A model generated the notes under the pieces. That model worked only from the letters and a program-made list of their open reading frames with translations, had not been told where the DNA came from and made no database searches. Shown here piece by piece: positions 1 through 8,917 of a stretch of DNA of 64,000 nt. The translations under genes were made by a program, and so were the position numbers. The DNA comes from Lachnospiraceae bacterium MD335 (GTDB lineage: Bacteria; Bacillota; Clostridia; Lachnospirales; Lachnospiraceae): the NCBI GenBank assembly GCA_000403335.2, contig KE159629.1, positions 831,838-895,837 of the forward strand, written 5' to 3'. Position 1 is the first letter of the stretch, and each line of letters starts with the position of its first letter.

Positions 1-1068
1 TGCATTGAAATTATGCCGCTTCATCATGGTAAGGTCCTTTATTACCTGCGGCATGGAGACTGCAGCGCCGGTAACGGGATCACAGTCATGACGGTTTACA
101 CCGTGAAATTTTATCTTTTGCCCGTTCAGATAAATAACCTTATCCCGTATCTCAATGGTCCGAAAACCTGTATAGTCCGTAATCGTCTCGTCTTGTGTTT
201 CTATTACGACCGTATACAGGTTCGGACTTTCCGCACTCCACAAATCAGGCTGTATAACTTCCAGCGAAATCCGGTCAGCCTGTACCTTGCCGGATGCCAC
301 CATATTGTTCTTCCCGTCGTAAACTGAAACCGTCGTATCAACAGGCTGCTCCATATAGGAAAAACTGCACTGAATCCTTCCTCTTTTATCTTTTGTCAGT
401 GTTTCGATGCGATAATCACGTACTGCGTGTTTTGGGCGCCGGAGCAGATAAACGTCCCTGAAAATACTGCTCATGCGCAGCTTATCCTGATCCTCCAAAT
501 AGCTGCCGTCGCACCATTTCAGCACAAGAACCGCAAGCGTGTTTGTTCCCTCAACCAGCGCCTGCGTGACATCAAACTCGCTTGTCGCGTGCGATACCTG
601 ACTATATCCGATGCAGGTACCGTTAAGCCACACATAAAAGCAGGAATCGACACCCTCAAAATTCAAGTATGCCCTCGGCGCCTGTTGATCTGTTTGGTAT
701 TCAAAATCATACACATACGCGCCGCACGGAATATCCTGCGGAACAAACGGCGGGTCAAACGGAAACGGATATTTGATGTTGGTATACTGGTGCGCATCAT
801 ACCCCGCCATTTGCCAAACACCGGGAACATTTAACGTATCAAAATCTGACGTGTCATAACCGGGCTCATAAAATCTGTCTTTTACCGCATAAATGCTTTC
901 GTAATAACAAAATTTCCATAAACCGTTTAAAAACTGCACGCGGTCGGAATGTTCCCTGTGTTCCACCAAATAATCCATTCTTTTGGATGCCGGCATGTAA
1001 TACGCACGTGCCGGCATAGTCCCTTCATGCAGTACCTCAAGATTCTCATAATATCTTGGCACAATCAT
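1..1068 (-). CDS. lacZ: Beta-galactosidase, glycoside hydrolase family 2 (N-terminal part, runs off the window)
   Basis: Hydrolyses terminal beta-galactosides, probably in the cytosol since no signal peptide is visible. The 356 codons inside the window match the LacZ start: the sugar-binding jelly-roll (residues about 40-215, with NVPGVWQMAGYD-type and YVWLNGTCIGYSQ-type motifs), the immunoglobulin-like domain, and the opening of the TIM barrel (IYLNGQKIKFHGVNRHD, near residue 330). The catalytic glutamates lie beyond the window edge. The start is ATG with a GGAGGC ribosome site seven bases upstream. It is divergent from an AraC-type gene 166 bp away, the usual layout for a sugar-induced glycosidase and its activator. 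Family assignment is firm; exact substrate (lactose or plant galactoside) is not shown. Confidence 0.93.
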   Translation of the reverse strand, partial: MIVPRYYENLEVLHEGTMPARAYYMPASKRMDYLVEHREHSDRVQFLNGLWKFCYYESIYAVKDRFYEPGYDTSDFDTLNVPGVWQMAGYDAHQYTNIKYPFPFDPPFVPQDIPCGAYVYDFEYQTDQQAPRAYLNFEGVDSCFYVWLNGTCIGYSQVSHATSEFDVTQALVEGTNTLAVLVLKWCDGSYLEDQDKLRMSSIFRDVYLLRRPKHAVRDYRIETLTKDKRGRIQCSFSYMEQPVDTTVSVYDGKNNMVASGKVQADRISLEVIQPDLWSAESPNLYTVVIETQDETITDYTGFRTIEIRDKVIYLNGQKIKFHGVNRHDCDPVTGAAVSMPQVIKDLTMMKRHNFNA

Positions 1069-1130
1069 GCTAATGCCTCCTTTCAAACATGTGTTTTGTT
1101 ACATTTGTCGTTCCTCTCATTTCTTTTGTG

Positions 1131-1159
1131 CTTATATTCTACGATTTTACACAAATCAA
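1131..1159 (-). promoter_or_regulatory. Predicted promoter of the beta-galactosidase gene
   Basis: On the minus strand a TTGATT -35 and a TATAAG -10 are separated by exactly 17 bp, 63 bp upstream of the ATG. AraC-type control is inferred from the divergent neighbour. Confidence 0.55.
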
Positions 1160-1174
1160 GTCCATAAACAGGAT

Positions 1175-1203
1175 TAGACAAAACATGCACAAAATGATAC
1201 AAT
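1175..1203 (+). promoter_or_regulatory. Predicted promoter of the AraC-type gene
   Basis: TAGACA and TACAAT separated by 17 bp, 31 bp upstream of the ATG. It lies back to back with the beta-galactosidase promoter, so one regulator bound between them could act on both. Confidence 0.6.
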
Positions 1204-1234
1204 AAAAAGGCAAATTATTTTGAAGGAGGCATTT

Positions 1235-2104
1235 ATGTATTTAAACTCGGGATATTTGAACAATTCACATATTGATTTCAAAGACAAGTCAAGACCTTTG
1301 ATTGTCGGAAGCTGCGGAACGTATCGTCTTTATGCGCATCCGAAGCTGCCGACCCTGCGCCCGCGCGGAAGATTGGACTTTCAGATTATCTACGTTTGCG
1401 CCGGAGCTGCACATTTTCACTTTGACCATGCAGAAAATGATACAGTCGTCACCGCCGGCAACATAGTGGTATACAGACCGAAAGAATTTCAGAAATATGA
1501 ATATTATGCTGACGACAAAACCGAGGTATACTGGGTCCACTTTACCGGCGGCAATGTCAAGAATATCTTGAGAAGCTACGGCATTTCGGATGACATGCGC
1601 GTATTTTATGTAGGAACTTCTTTGGAATACGAACGAATTTTCAAAAGAATGATAACGGAGCTTCAACGCTGCCAGGCAGACTATGAAGAAATGCTGACGA
1701 TGCTTCTGCGGCATCTTTTGATTTTAATACACAGGCAGCTGACAAAGCAGCATGTGCTGAAAAATGAATACTTAGACAGTGAAATGGACTTGGCGGCACA
1801 GTATTTTAACGACAATTATAATACCGACATCCGCGTTGAGGATTATGCAGCGTCCCGCAGTATGAGCGTCAGTTGGTTTATACGCAATTTCAAGGCTTAC
1901 ACGGGCAGTACCCCGCTGCAATATCTTGTGTCCATCCGCATTGCGAACGCACAGGCGCTGCTGGAGACAACCACCTACACGGTAACAGAAATCGGGCGCA
2001 TTGTAGGGTATGATAATCCGCTGTATTTCAGCCGTATCTTTCACAAACAGAACGGGGTTTCGCCGTCGGAATACCGCAAACGGGTGCTAAGAAATGATTC
2101 GTAG
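1235..2104 (+). CDS. AraC-family transcriptional regulator with N-terminal cupin sensor
   Basis: A 289-residue regulator. Residues about 20-150 have the AraC-type cupin pattern for ligand sensing (RGRLDFQIIYVCAG, VYRPKEFQKY). The C-terminal 100 residues carry the two helix-turn-helix units, with AASRSMSVSWFIRNFKAYTG and the signature VGYDNPLYFSRIFHKQNGVSP. The start is the ATG after AAGGAGGC; an in-frame TTG 15 bases earlier lies upstream of that ribosome site. It is divergent from the GH2 beta-galactosidase, which makes it the likely sugar-responsive activator of that gene. The inducer cannot be read from the sequence. Confidence 0.92.
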   Translation: MYLNSGYLNNSHIDFKDKSRPLIVGSCGTYRLYAHPKLPTLRPRGRLDFQIIYVCAGAAHFHFDHAENDTVVTAGNIVVYRPKEFQKYEYYADDKTEVYWVHFTGGNVKNILRSYGISDDMRVFYVGTSLEYERIFKRMITELQRCQADYEEMLTMLLRHLLILIHRQLTKQHVLKNEYLDSEMDLAAQYFNDNYNTDIRVEDYAASRSMSVSWFIRNFKAYTGSTPLQYLVSIRIANAQALLETTTYTVTEIGRIVGYDNPLYFSRIFHKQNGVSPSEYRKRVLRNDS

Positions 2105-2114
2105 TTCATACGAA

Positions 2115-3536
2115 TCATTTCGCCAAAGTCAGCTTACAGACTGTCTCAATCCCCGTCGTATAAGGAAACATATCCACACAGCAGGCGCGCTCCACCTCAT
2201 ACCCGCAATCAAGCAGCGCCGCAAGATCACGCGCCAGGCTTGTGGGCTTGCAGGAAATATAAATCATCTGCTTTGCCCGAATCTGCTCGCCAATCTTTAA
2301 AAGCGCTTTGGGATGAACCCCGTCACGCGGAGGGTCGAGCACAATAACGTCCGGCTTTTCATGAAGCTCGTCAATCACCTTGAGCACGTCTCCCGCGATA
2401 AATGTACAGTTGTCCAAACCGTTTTGTTTGGCATTCTGCCGCGCTGCCTCAACTGCTTCCTCCACGATTTCCACACCAATCACGTTCTTCGCCACAGGCG
2501 CCAAAAGCTGGGCGATGGTTCCCGTACCGCTGTACAGGTCAAACACGGTCTTATCACACGCCCCGCCGCCCGAAATATCGCCGAGAAAATCGCGCGCCGT
2601 CTCATACAATACCTCCGCGCCCAATGTATTTGTCTGAAAAAACGAGAACTGGGAAATTTTGAATTTGAGTCCTAACAGTTCCTCGTAAAAATAATCCTTT
2701 CCATACAAAATAACCGTTTCATCACTTTTCACAACATCTGCTATCGAATCGTTTTTCGTGTGAAGCACACCTGTTATTTTTCCTTTTAGCGGTAATGTCA
2801 ACAGCGCCTCAACCAGCGGCGCAAGGTCATGTGTCTCCTGTGTGGTTGTAACAAGCGCAACAAGAATCTCGCCTGTCTTTTGTGCCTTTCTGACAAGCAA
2901 GTGCCTCAAGTACCCCTCATGGCGCATGCGGTGAAAATAACTGCTGTTTTTTTGTTTGAAATAGTCCAGCACGCAGGAAAGAATCGCCCTGTAATCCCCA
3001 TCTGCAATACGGCAGTCCCGAACAGACACAATGTCATAAAAGCTTCCCCGTTTATGCATTCCCAATGCAAGCGGTCCATCCTTATATTCATCTCCAAAGG
3101 AAAATTCCATTTTATTCCGGTAATCCGCCTGAACGGGACTGGGCTTGATCCCCTCAAAAATATTGCCGATATATGCATCCAAATCTCCGTTCTGCCCTTT
3201 TAATAACATCTGTTTTTCAAATATTGGGCGCAGCAGCCGCAAGACCTGCGTCTCTTTGAGTTCAAGCTGCTTTTCATAGGGAACGCTTTGGTAGCTGCAC
3301 CCGCCGCAGGAACCAAAATGCGGACAAGGGCTTTTGATTTCGTATGCCGCAGGCTCAAGGACCTCCAAAAGCCTCCCCTCCGCCTTTCCTTTGCGCTTTT
3401 TATTCACCATAAAAGATACCTTCTGCCCCAAAAGCGTGTTCTTAACCACCGCAGCCTCGTCCTCACAACGCACAATTCCTTTATTCGGAAAATCAATCCG
3501 CTCCACATATCCTTCGTAAATCTGTCCCTTTTTCAT
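2115..3536 (-). CDS. rlmD: 23S rRNA (uracil-5-)-methyltransferase, RlmD/RumA family
   Basis: SAM-dependent methylation of a uracil in 23S rRNA (or tRNA in close paralogues). The 473 residues show an N-terminal TRAM RNA-binding domain (1-60), a 4Fe-4S cysteine cluster (C71, C77, C80 in the CPHFGSCGGC stretch, with a likely fourth cysteine near RDCRIAD), and a Rossmann methyltransferase with SAM loop LYSGTGTIAQ, LDPPRDG motif and the catalytic-cysteine motif SCKPTSLARDL. The chosen start follows GGAGG by five bases; an ATG four codons upstream overlaps that ribosome site and is unlikely. The family has paralogues (RlmCD, TrmA-like), so the target uridine is not certain. Confidence 0.93.
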   Translation of the reverse strand: MKKGQIYEGYVERIDFPNKGIVRCEDEAAVVKNTLLGQKVSFMVNKKRKGKAEGRLLEVLEPAAYEIKSPCPHFGSCGGCSYQSVPYEKQLELKETQVLRLLRPIFEKQMLLKGQNGDLDAYIGNIFEGIKPSPVQADYRNKMEFSFGDEYKDGPLALGMHKRGSFYDIVSVRDCRIADGDYRAILSCVLDYFKQKNSSYFHRMRHEGYLRHLLVRKAQKTGEILVALVTTTQETHDLAPLVEALLTLPLKGKITGVLHTKNDSIADVVKSDETVILYGKDYFYEELLGLKFKISQFSFFQTNTLGAEVLYETARDFLGDISGGGACDKTVFDLYSGTGTIAQLLAPVAKNVIGVEIVEEAVEAARQNAKQNGLDNCTFIAGDVLKVIDELHEKPDVIVLDPPRDGVHPKALLKIGEQIRAKQMIYISCKPTSLARDLAALLDCGYEVERACCVDMFPYTTGIETVCKLTLAK

Positions 3537-3560
3537 TGTAACCTCCATATCCGTTAAACG

Positions 3561-3590
3561 AAAAACGGGGTGCCTTTTCTCAGCACCCCC
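3561..3590 (-). terminator. Rho-independent terminator
   Basis: GGGGTGC/GCACCCC stem with a 9-base loop and a T-run on the minus strand. It ends the transcript of the small membrane protein at 3604-3936 just before the methyltransferase gene. Confidence 0.75.
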
Positions 3591-3603
3591 TACTGTCCGT
3601 CTC

Positions 3604-3936
3604 TTATTTTACAGTTGTATAATCGTTTTCTTTTTCCGCATCCTGCTCTGTTTCTGCCTCATCCTCTTCGTCGTCGAAAAAGTCATCTTCAAAATCGTCA
3701 TCAAACTCATCATCGAAATCGTCAAGATAGTCCGGTGTCATATAACGATATACAGCATACGCGATTGCGGCTACCGCTGCAACGGCACCAATAATCGCAA
3801 GTACCCACAACACGGTATTTGCCTTCTTCTCATTCTCCGTTTTCAGCTCGTTTTTTGCACAATATTTACTCAGTATATCGCTGCTTACCAAGTTCTTATC
3901 CTGCAAATAATCTACTAAATCGTCCCATTTTTTCAT
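3604..3936 (-). CDS. Small single-pass membrane protein with acidic tail, unknown function
   Basis: Not recognised as a characterised family. The 110 residues read as a soluble head (1-40, with KKWDDLVDYLQDKNL), one strongly hydrophobic segment (about residues 43-62, rich in Val, Ala and Ile) and a C-terminal tail made almost entirely of Asp, Glu and Phe, such as DDFDDEFDDDFEDDFF. The start is the ATG after an AAAGGGG ribosome site; an upstream in-frame ATG adds 13 residues without a better site. Its own terminator follows, so it may be a one-gene unit between pcrA and the methyltransferase. A role at the membrane is all that can be inferred. Confidence 0.7.
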   Translation of the reverse strand: MKKWDDLVDYLQDKNLVSSDILSKYCAKNELKTENEKKANTVLWVLAIIGAVAAVAAIAYAVYRYMTPDYLDDFDDEFDDDFEDDFFDDEEDEAETEQDAEKENDYTTVK

Positions 3937-4037
3937 CTCAAAAGCCCCTTTCTGATTTTGTTTCACGCCCGGCAAAGCTCCGTTGTATATATCATATCAT
4001 CTTTCATTCATTTTTACTACCATTTTCAAACAATTTA

Positions 4038-6530
4038 TCAGATTTTTTTAAGCCTTGCAAATGCCGCATACATAATTTTGTTTCCGTATGCGTCAAATGA
4101 CACCGTCACCTTAAAATCCCTTGTATCCTTGACAATATCAAGCACCGTTCCCTCCCCGTATTTCACATGCTGCACACGGTCTCCCTTCTCATAGCCGAGC
4201 GCTCCGGACGATATTACGGATGCGCCCTTTGTCAGCCCGTCCAAAGATTTTGCAATATAAGGCTTATTGGCGGCAGGTGTCTCCTTTTTGCGCACCACTG
4301 CCTTTGGCTTGGAGGCAAGAATCTCCGAAATATTTTTTCTTGCCGGTGCAGCGCTTGGTGCGCTTGGTGCACTCACCGTCCCGGATTTCTTCTGTTGCGT
4401 CTGCGGCAGGTCAAAAACCGTATCACTCAGCTTATCTGCCAAAGCGCTGTCCTGTGCTTTTAAGTAAGCGGCTGCCTCAAGCCAGTTATTTTGTCCTGCC
4501 GAAAACGGCTTTGTCTTGAAAATGTTCTTTTGGTAAGAGTCCTCCTCATATCCGTAATCCGTTTCGCGGTACTTTAAGGAGGAGGGTCTGTTATCCATAA
4601 GCCCCGCAGGAATCTCCGTGACAAAACGGCTCACGCGGTTATACTGCGTCTGTCCTCTGATCATGCGCGATTTCGCACAGGATATTGTCAGGTCCTCCTT
4701 TGCCCGCGTAATCCCCACATAGGCAAGCCGGCGCTCCTCCTCCACCTCTGAAGGATCATCGCCCATAATTGTCATATAGCTTGGAAAAACACCGTCCTCA
4801 AGCCCGGAAAGATACACGAAGGGAAATTCAAGCCCCTTCGCGCTGTGAACTGTCATCAGAAGCACCTTATTGTCATCCTTGCTCACACTGTCAATGTCCG
4901 CCACCAGGGCAATCTCCTCAAGAAAAGCAGAAAGTGTCACTTCCTCACCGTTCTTTTCTTTTTCCAGTTCAAAACTCACAAGCTTCGTAATCAGCTCGTC
5001 AATATTTTCAATTCGGTCCTTCGCATCTTCCTCATCCGAAGCTTCAAGCTCCCGAACATATCCTGTTGTTTCGATTACATCCGTTATTAAATCTTCAAGC
5101 CCTCCTAAAGAAAGCTTTGTCCGAAACATCCGTATCATCAGCGCAAAGCTTTTCAGTTTTTCCGCCGCCTTACCTTTTGCAAATGTAGGAATTTCCTCCA
5201 CCTGTTCTAGCGCCTCAAAAAAACTGATGCCCAGATCATCCGCATACTCCTGAACCTTCGTAATGCTCGCCGCGCCAATTCCGCGCCGCGGTACATTGAT
5301 AATCCGCTTAACCGCCAAATCGTCCTTCCCGTTATCAATCGTTTTTAGGTACGCAAGAATATCCTTGATTTCCCTTCTCGCGTAAAAGTTCACGCCCCCG
5401 ACAATTCTGTACGGAATGTTGAGCGCCACAAAATTCTCTTCCAGGATACGGGACTGTGCATTCGTTCTGTAAAGCACCGCACAATCGCGGTAATCCCCAA
5501 AACGCTCCCGTATTTTCTTTTTAATATCACCTGCTATGTATTCCCCTTCCTCGTAAGCGTTGTCAAATTCCCGAAAATGAATCCGGTTTCCTGCACCCTT
5601 ATCCGTCCAAAGCGCTTTGTCCTTGCGCTCCGTATTATGTTTAATCACCGCATTCGCAGCATCAAGAATATTTTGCGTCGAGCGGTAATTCTGTTCCAGC
5701 TTAATCACTGCCGCTTCGGGATACGTTTCCTCAAAATCCAAAATATTGCGGATATTGGCTCCCCGGAATTTATAGATCGACTGGTCATCGTCTCCCACCA
5801 CGCACAAATTCCTGTCTCTTGACGCAAGCAGCCTGATCAGCTCAAACTGTGCCGTGTTGGTATCCTGATACTCGTCCACCATAAGATACCGAAAGCGGTT
5901 CTGATAATTTTCCAACACCTCAGGGCAGCTTTGGAAAAGCTCCACCGTCTTGACAATCAAATCGTCAAAATCAAGGGCGTTATTTTTTTTCAGTGCAAGC
6001 TGGTACTCTGCATACGCTGCGGAAATGCGCTTTTTTGTGTAATCACCCGCTGCTGCCTGCTCATATTCCGTAGTGGAAATCAGACAGTCCTTCGCGTGCG
6101 AAATGGCAGATAAAATCGTACGCTCCTTGAGCATTTTCGTATCGATATTCAGCCTTTTACACACATCCTTCATCACACTTTTGGAATCGTCCGTATCGTA
6201 GATTGTGAAATGATTATCAAATCCAAGACGGTCAATGTAACGCCTTAAAATCCGCAAACAGGTTGAGTGAAAGGTGGACACCCAAACACTTTCGGAGCCA
6301 TGCCCTACAATCGCATCCACCCTGTCGCGCATCTCTCCCGCCGCCTTATTCGTAAACGTAATCGCCATAATATTCCACGGATTTACGCCCTGATCCCGAA
6401 TCAGATACGCAATGCGGTTTGTCAGCACGCTCGTCTTTCCGCTGCCGGCGCCCGCAAGAAGCAGTACAGGACCTTTTGTCGTAAAAACGCCCCTTTTCTG
6501 TTGTTCGTTCAATGTATCATAGAGTCCCAT
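4038..6530 (-). CDS. pcrA: ATP-dependent DNA helicase PcrA (UvrD/Rep family)
   Basis: A 3'-5' superfamily 1A helicase for nucleotide-excision repair and clearing of replication blocks. At 830 residues it is somewhat longer than typical PcrA. It has Walker A GAGSGKTSVLTNR near residue 25, the Walker B/Q region VDEYQDTN, motif III GDDDQSIYKFRGAN, motif IV QNYRST, and motif VI VGITRAKEDL. A low-complexity Ala/Ser/Pro linker precedes the C-terminal Tudor-like domain (GDRVQHVKYGEGTVL), which in PcrA binds RNA polymerase. The start MGLYDTLN is preceded by AGAGAGGA; the frame extends 16 codons upstream without a better site. No operon partner is evident. Confidence 0.96.
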   Translation of the reverse strand: MGLYDTLNEQQKRGVFTTKGPVLLLAGAGSGKTSVLTNRIAYLIRDQGVNPWNIMAITFTNKAAGEMRDRVDAIVGHGSESVWVSTFHSTCLRILRRYIDRLGFDNHFTIYDTDDSKSVMKDVCKRLNIDTKMLKERTILSAISHAKDCLISTTEYEQAAAGDYTKKRISAAYAEYQLALKKNNALDFDDLIVKTVELFQSCPEVLENYQNRFRYLMVDEYQDTNTAQFELIRLLASRDRNLCVVGDDDQSIYKFRGANIRNILDFEETYPEAAVIKLEQNYRSTQNILDAANAVIKHNTERKDKALWTDKGAGNRIHFREFDNAYEEGEYIAGDIKKKIRERFGDYRDCAVLYRTNAQSRILEENFVALNIPYRIVGGVNFYARREIKDILAYLKTIDNGKDDLAVKRIINVPRRGIGAASITKVQEYADDLGISFFEALEQVEEIPTFAKGKAAEKLKSFALMIRMFRTKLSLGGLEDLITDVIETTGYVRELEASDEEDAKDRIENIDELITKLVSFELEKEKNGEEVTLSAFLEEIALVADIDSVSKDDNKVLLMTVHSAKGLEFPFVYLSGLEDGVFPSYMTIMGDDPSEVEEERRLAYVGITRAKEDLTISCAKSRMIRGQTQYNRVSRFVTEIPAGLMDNRPSSLKYRETDYGYEEDSYQKNIFKTKPFSAGQNNWLEAAAYLKAQDSALADKLSDTVFDLPQTQQKKSGTVSAPSAPSAAPARKNISEILASKPKAVVRKKETPAANKPYIAKSLDGLTKGASVISSGALGYEKGDRVQHVKYGEGTVLDIVKDTRDFKVTVSFDAYGNKIMYAAFARLKKI

Positions 6531-6680
6531 AATCCTATCCTCTCTCTTCCCGTTTTCCAATCCGTTTTTTCCCGACATGGGAAATTATATCATTTAAAGC
6601 GCAGCGTTTCAATGCCTTTCTCCAATCACCTTATTGGTTTTGGCGCATATGATAATCAAAACAATATTCGGAGAATCCGC

Positions 6681-7715
6681 ATGAAACAACGAAAACCACT
6701 ATCCATACTCCTTGCGGCAGCGCTCCTTGTTTCCGCGCTTGTCGGCGGATGCGGCAGCAAAGATACTTCCGACGTTTCAGGGCTTACAAAAGTAACGCTG
6801 AACGAAGTCGCACACTCTATTTTTTATGCGCCGATGTATGTTGCGATTGAAGAAGGGTATTTTGCCGAAGAGGGCATCGACCTTGAACTTGTGACAGGCT
6901 ATGGCGCCGACAAGACCATGACTGCGCTTCTTACAGGCGAAGCGGACATCGGGTTTATGGGAAGCGAAGCGTCCGTCTACACCTACCTTCAGGGCGCCGG
7001 GGATTATGCCGTAAATTTTGCGCAGCTCACACAGCGCGCGGGCAATTTCCTCGTGAGCCGTACCCCCATCGACGACTTTAACTGGGATATGATAAAAGGA
7101 ACTTATGTTCTCGGAGGCAGAAAGGGCGGAATGCCGCAGATGGTATTTGAATACATTCTGAAAATGAACCAAATTGATCCTGACAGTGACCTTACCATCG
7201 ACACAAGCATCGACTTTGGCTCTACCGCGGCAGCATTTGCAGGCGCGAAAGAAGGTGACGCCGGCTATGCCGACTTTACCGTAGAGTTTGAGCCGCATGC
7301 CACATCACTTGAAACGCAGGGTAAAGGCTATATTGTCGCCTCACTCGGCGTAGACTCCGGCTATGTGCCATACACTGCATTCAGCGCAAAAAAGAGCTAT
7401 CTTGAGAAAAATCCCGAAATTCTTCTCTCGTTTACAAAGGCGCTGCAAAAAGGTATGGACTACGTCGCAAGCCATTCTGCCGATGAAATAGCATCTGTTA
7501 TTCAGCCACAGTTCCCGGAAACGGAGCTTTCCACCATCACCACGATTGTGGAGCGCTACCGGTCCCAGGACACATGGAAAAACGATCTCGTCTATTCCGA
7601 GGACAGCTTTATGCTTTTGCAGAATATCTTAATGGAAGCCGGCGAACTGGAAAACTATGTCCCTTATGAAACACTTGTAAACAATACCTTCGCAGAACAG
7701 GCAAAATCCAAATAG
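6681..7715 (+). CDS. ABC transporter substrate-binding lipoprotein, NMT1/SsuA-like
   Basis: Extracellular solute-binding lipoprotein. The signal peptide ends in a VGGC lipobox (lipidated C24). The mature part has the NMT1/ThiY/SsuA fold signs: the opening LNEVAHSIFYAPMYVAIEEGYFAEEGIDLEL region, then LTGEADIGFMGSEA and a later TAFSAKKSYLEKNPEILLSFTKAL stretch. Known relatives bind thiamine precursors, sulfonates, nitrate or riboflavin-type ligands. The frame is open far upstream, but the ATG after GGAGA gives a perfect signal peptide. No permease or ATPase gene lies beside it, so this is an orphan binding protein in this window. A strong terminator follows. Confidence 0.9.
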   Translation: MKQRKPLSILLAAALLVSALVGGCGSKDTSDVSGLTKVTLNEVAHSIFYAPMYVAIEEGYFAEEGIDLELVTGYGADKTMTALLTGEADIGFMGSEASVYTYLQGAGDYAVNFAQLTQRAGNFLVSRTPIDDFNWDMIKGTYVLGGRKGGMPQMVFEYILKMNQIDPDSDLTIDTSIDFGSTAAAFAGAKEGDAGYADFTVEFEPHATSLETQGKGYIVASLGVDSGYVPYTAFSAKKSYLEKNPEILLSFTKALQKGMDYVASHSADEIASVIQPQFPETELSTITTIVERYRSQDTWKNDLVYSEDSFMLLQNILMEAGELENYVPYETLVNNTFAEQAKSK

Positions 7716-7726
7716 CCGGGACACAG

Positions 7727-7757
7727 CAAGGCGCCGCTGCTAAACGGCGCCTTGTTT
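7727..7757 (+). terminator. Rho-independent terminator of the orphan binding protein gene
   Basis: Ten-bp GC-rich stem (CAAGGCGCCG/CGGCGCCTTG) around an 8-base loop, with a short T-tract, 12 bases after the stop. Confidence 0.75.
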
Positions 7758-7786
7758 GCATACAGTGCTTTACCGCGTGCAGTTTC

Positions 7787-8659
7787 TCACTGCACGCACA
7801 TAATCATATCCCGTTCCGTCCTCACGCCAAGCGTATCGGTTCCGCACACATGTACGGTATAATTTCCCGCACTGTTCAAATCATAACGCCCTGACATATT
7901 GAGACGGTATTCTCCCAGCTCACAGACCTCCCCCTGTGCCGTCCGCACTGCCAACGCGGCATAAATATCGGCAACGGTTGCCCCCACAGGCAGATACATC
8001 ACGCCGTCTCCCATCTCGTTGGTAAGATGAAGCGCAGGTCTGATCCCATTCCACGGATTGTTTGCGTCCATATCCGTAGGGTCCCATGTCTTATACGGAT
8101 TCTCCGCCGCAAGCTTTATTTCCTCAGGTTTCCCAAGCGGTCCCGGATTATTTGCGTCATCGTAAACAACCACCTCCGTACCCGCCTTGCAGTTGTCGTA
8201 AATCCACTTTGCGTCCGCACAGGTTAAGCGCACACAGCCAAGCGACGCCGGCTGTCCCAGCAGATTGTACTGATCCCATTCCATATCGCCCGGATTTTTT
8301 GTGTAATAAGGTATGGAATGGAACATAATCCCCCGGTTGAACCGCACGGCATAATGACCGTAGGTACCGTCCACCATAAGCCGCCACTCATAAGCGCTGC
8401 TCGTTTTGTATGTGCCAAGCGGCGTCTCATGACCTTCCCTCCCGCACGAACAGATAAATGCCCGCACCGGAATGCTGTATGTGCCCTGTGCATCCTTCTC
8501 ATACACTGTCACACAGTTGGCGGCGCGGTTTACCATAATCCGATAATCCTTTTTTGCCTCTGTCTCCTGCGCCCGTACTGTAGTGTTTCCTCCCCAAACA
8601 CCGACAGCCATGCAAAAGACAAGGCAAAGCGCCAAAACGTTTTTGAAACTCTTTTTCAT
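7787..8659 (-). CDS. Secreted L,D-transpeptidase (YkuD domain) with C-terminal beta domain
   Basis: Cell-wall enzyme that makes 3-3 peptidoglycan crosslinks or attaches proteins to meso-diaminopimelate. The 290 residues have a signal peptide (1-31, AQA/RAQ-like cleavage region), then the YkuD catalytic domain (about 40-175). Its two hallmarks are present: H114 in MFHSIPYY and the nucleophile C142 in SLGCVRL. The tail (about 200-290) looks like a bacterial immunoglobulin-like domain (LNMSGRYDLNSAGNYTV). The start follows GGAGGTTTAGAAG. Isolated gene; no operon partner. Attachment to the wall through the C-terminal domain is inferred. Confidence 0.93.
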   Translation of the reverse strand: MKKSFKNVLALCLVFCMAVGVWGGNTTVRAQETEAKKDYRIMVNRAANCVTVYEKDAQGTYSIPVRAFICSCGREGHETPLGTYKTSSAYEWRLMVDGTYGHYAVRFNRGIMFHSIPYYTKNPGDMEWDQYNLLGQPASLGCVRLTCADAKWIYDNCKAGTEVVVYDDANNPGPLGKPEEIKLAAENPYKTWDPTDMDANNPWNGIRPALHLTNEMGDGVMYLPVGATVADIYAALAVRTAQGEVCELGEYRLNMSGRYDLNSAGNYTVHVCGTDTLGVRTERDMIMCVQ

Positions 8660-8738
8660 CTTCTAAACCTCCGTCCGTTTGTTGTATGCGTTGTCACACA
8701 TACGCTATATCTTACACCATTTTCCTTTTTTTGACAAG

Positions 8739-8770
8739 CAAAAAGGACCATTCCCCAATGGTCCTTTTGC
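8739..8770. terminator. Bidirectional-looking terminator hairpin
   Basis: Perfect 12-bp stem (AAAAGGACCATT/AATGGTCCTTTT) with a 4-base loop; A and T tracts on both sides let it work on either strand. It probably ends the unknown gene at 8918-9304. Confidence 0.65.
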
Positions 8771-8917
8771 ATTTCCCTTTTACACAAATCATCAATTATT
8801 TGACTCCCCAGTCAAGATAACATAATCTCTTTGCAAGAATTATATTATCACATTTACATAATTTTGTAAATAGTCTGACAATAACTTTTTTTATTTTTTT
8901 TAATAAAATTATTCAGA

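Noticed and set aside
6267..6680. N-terminal extension of the binding lipoprotein
   Set aside because: The extension overlaps the start of pcrA and its promoter region; the ATG at 6681 gives a ribosome site and a clean lipoprotein signal.
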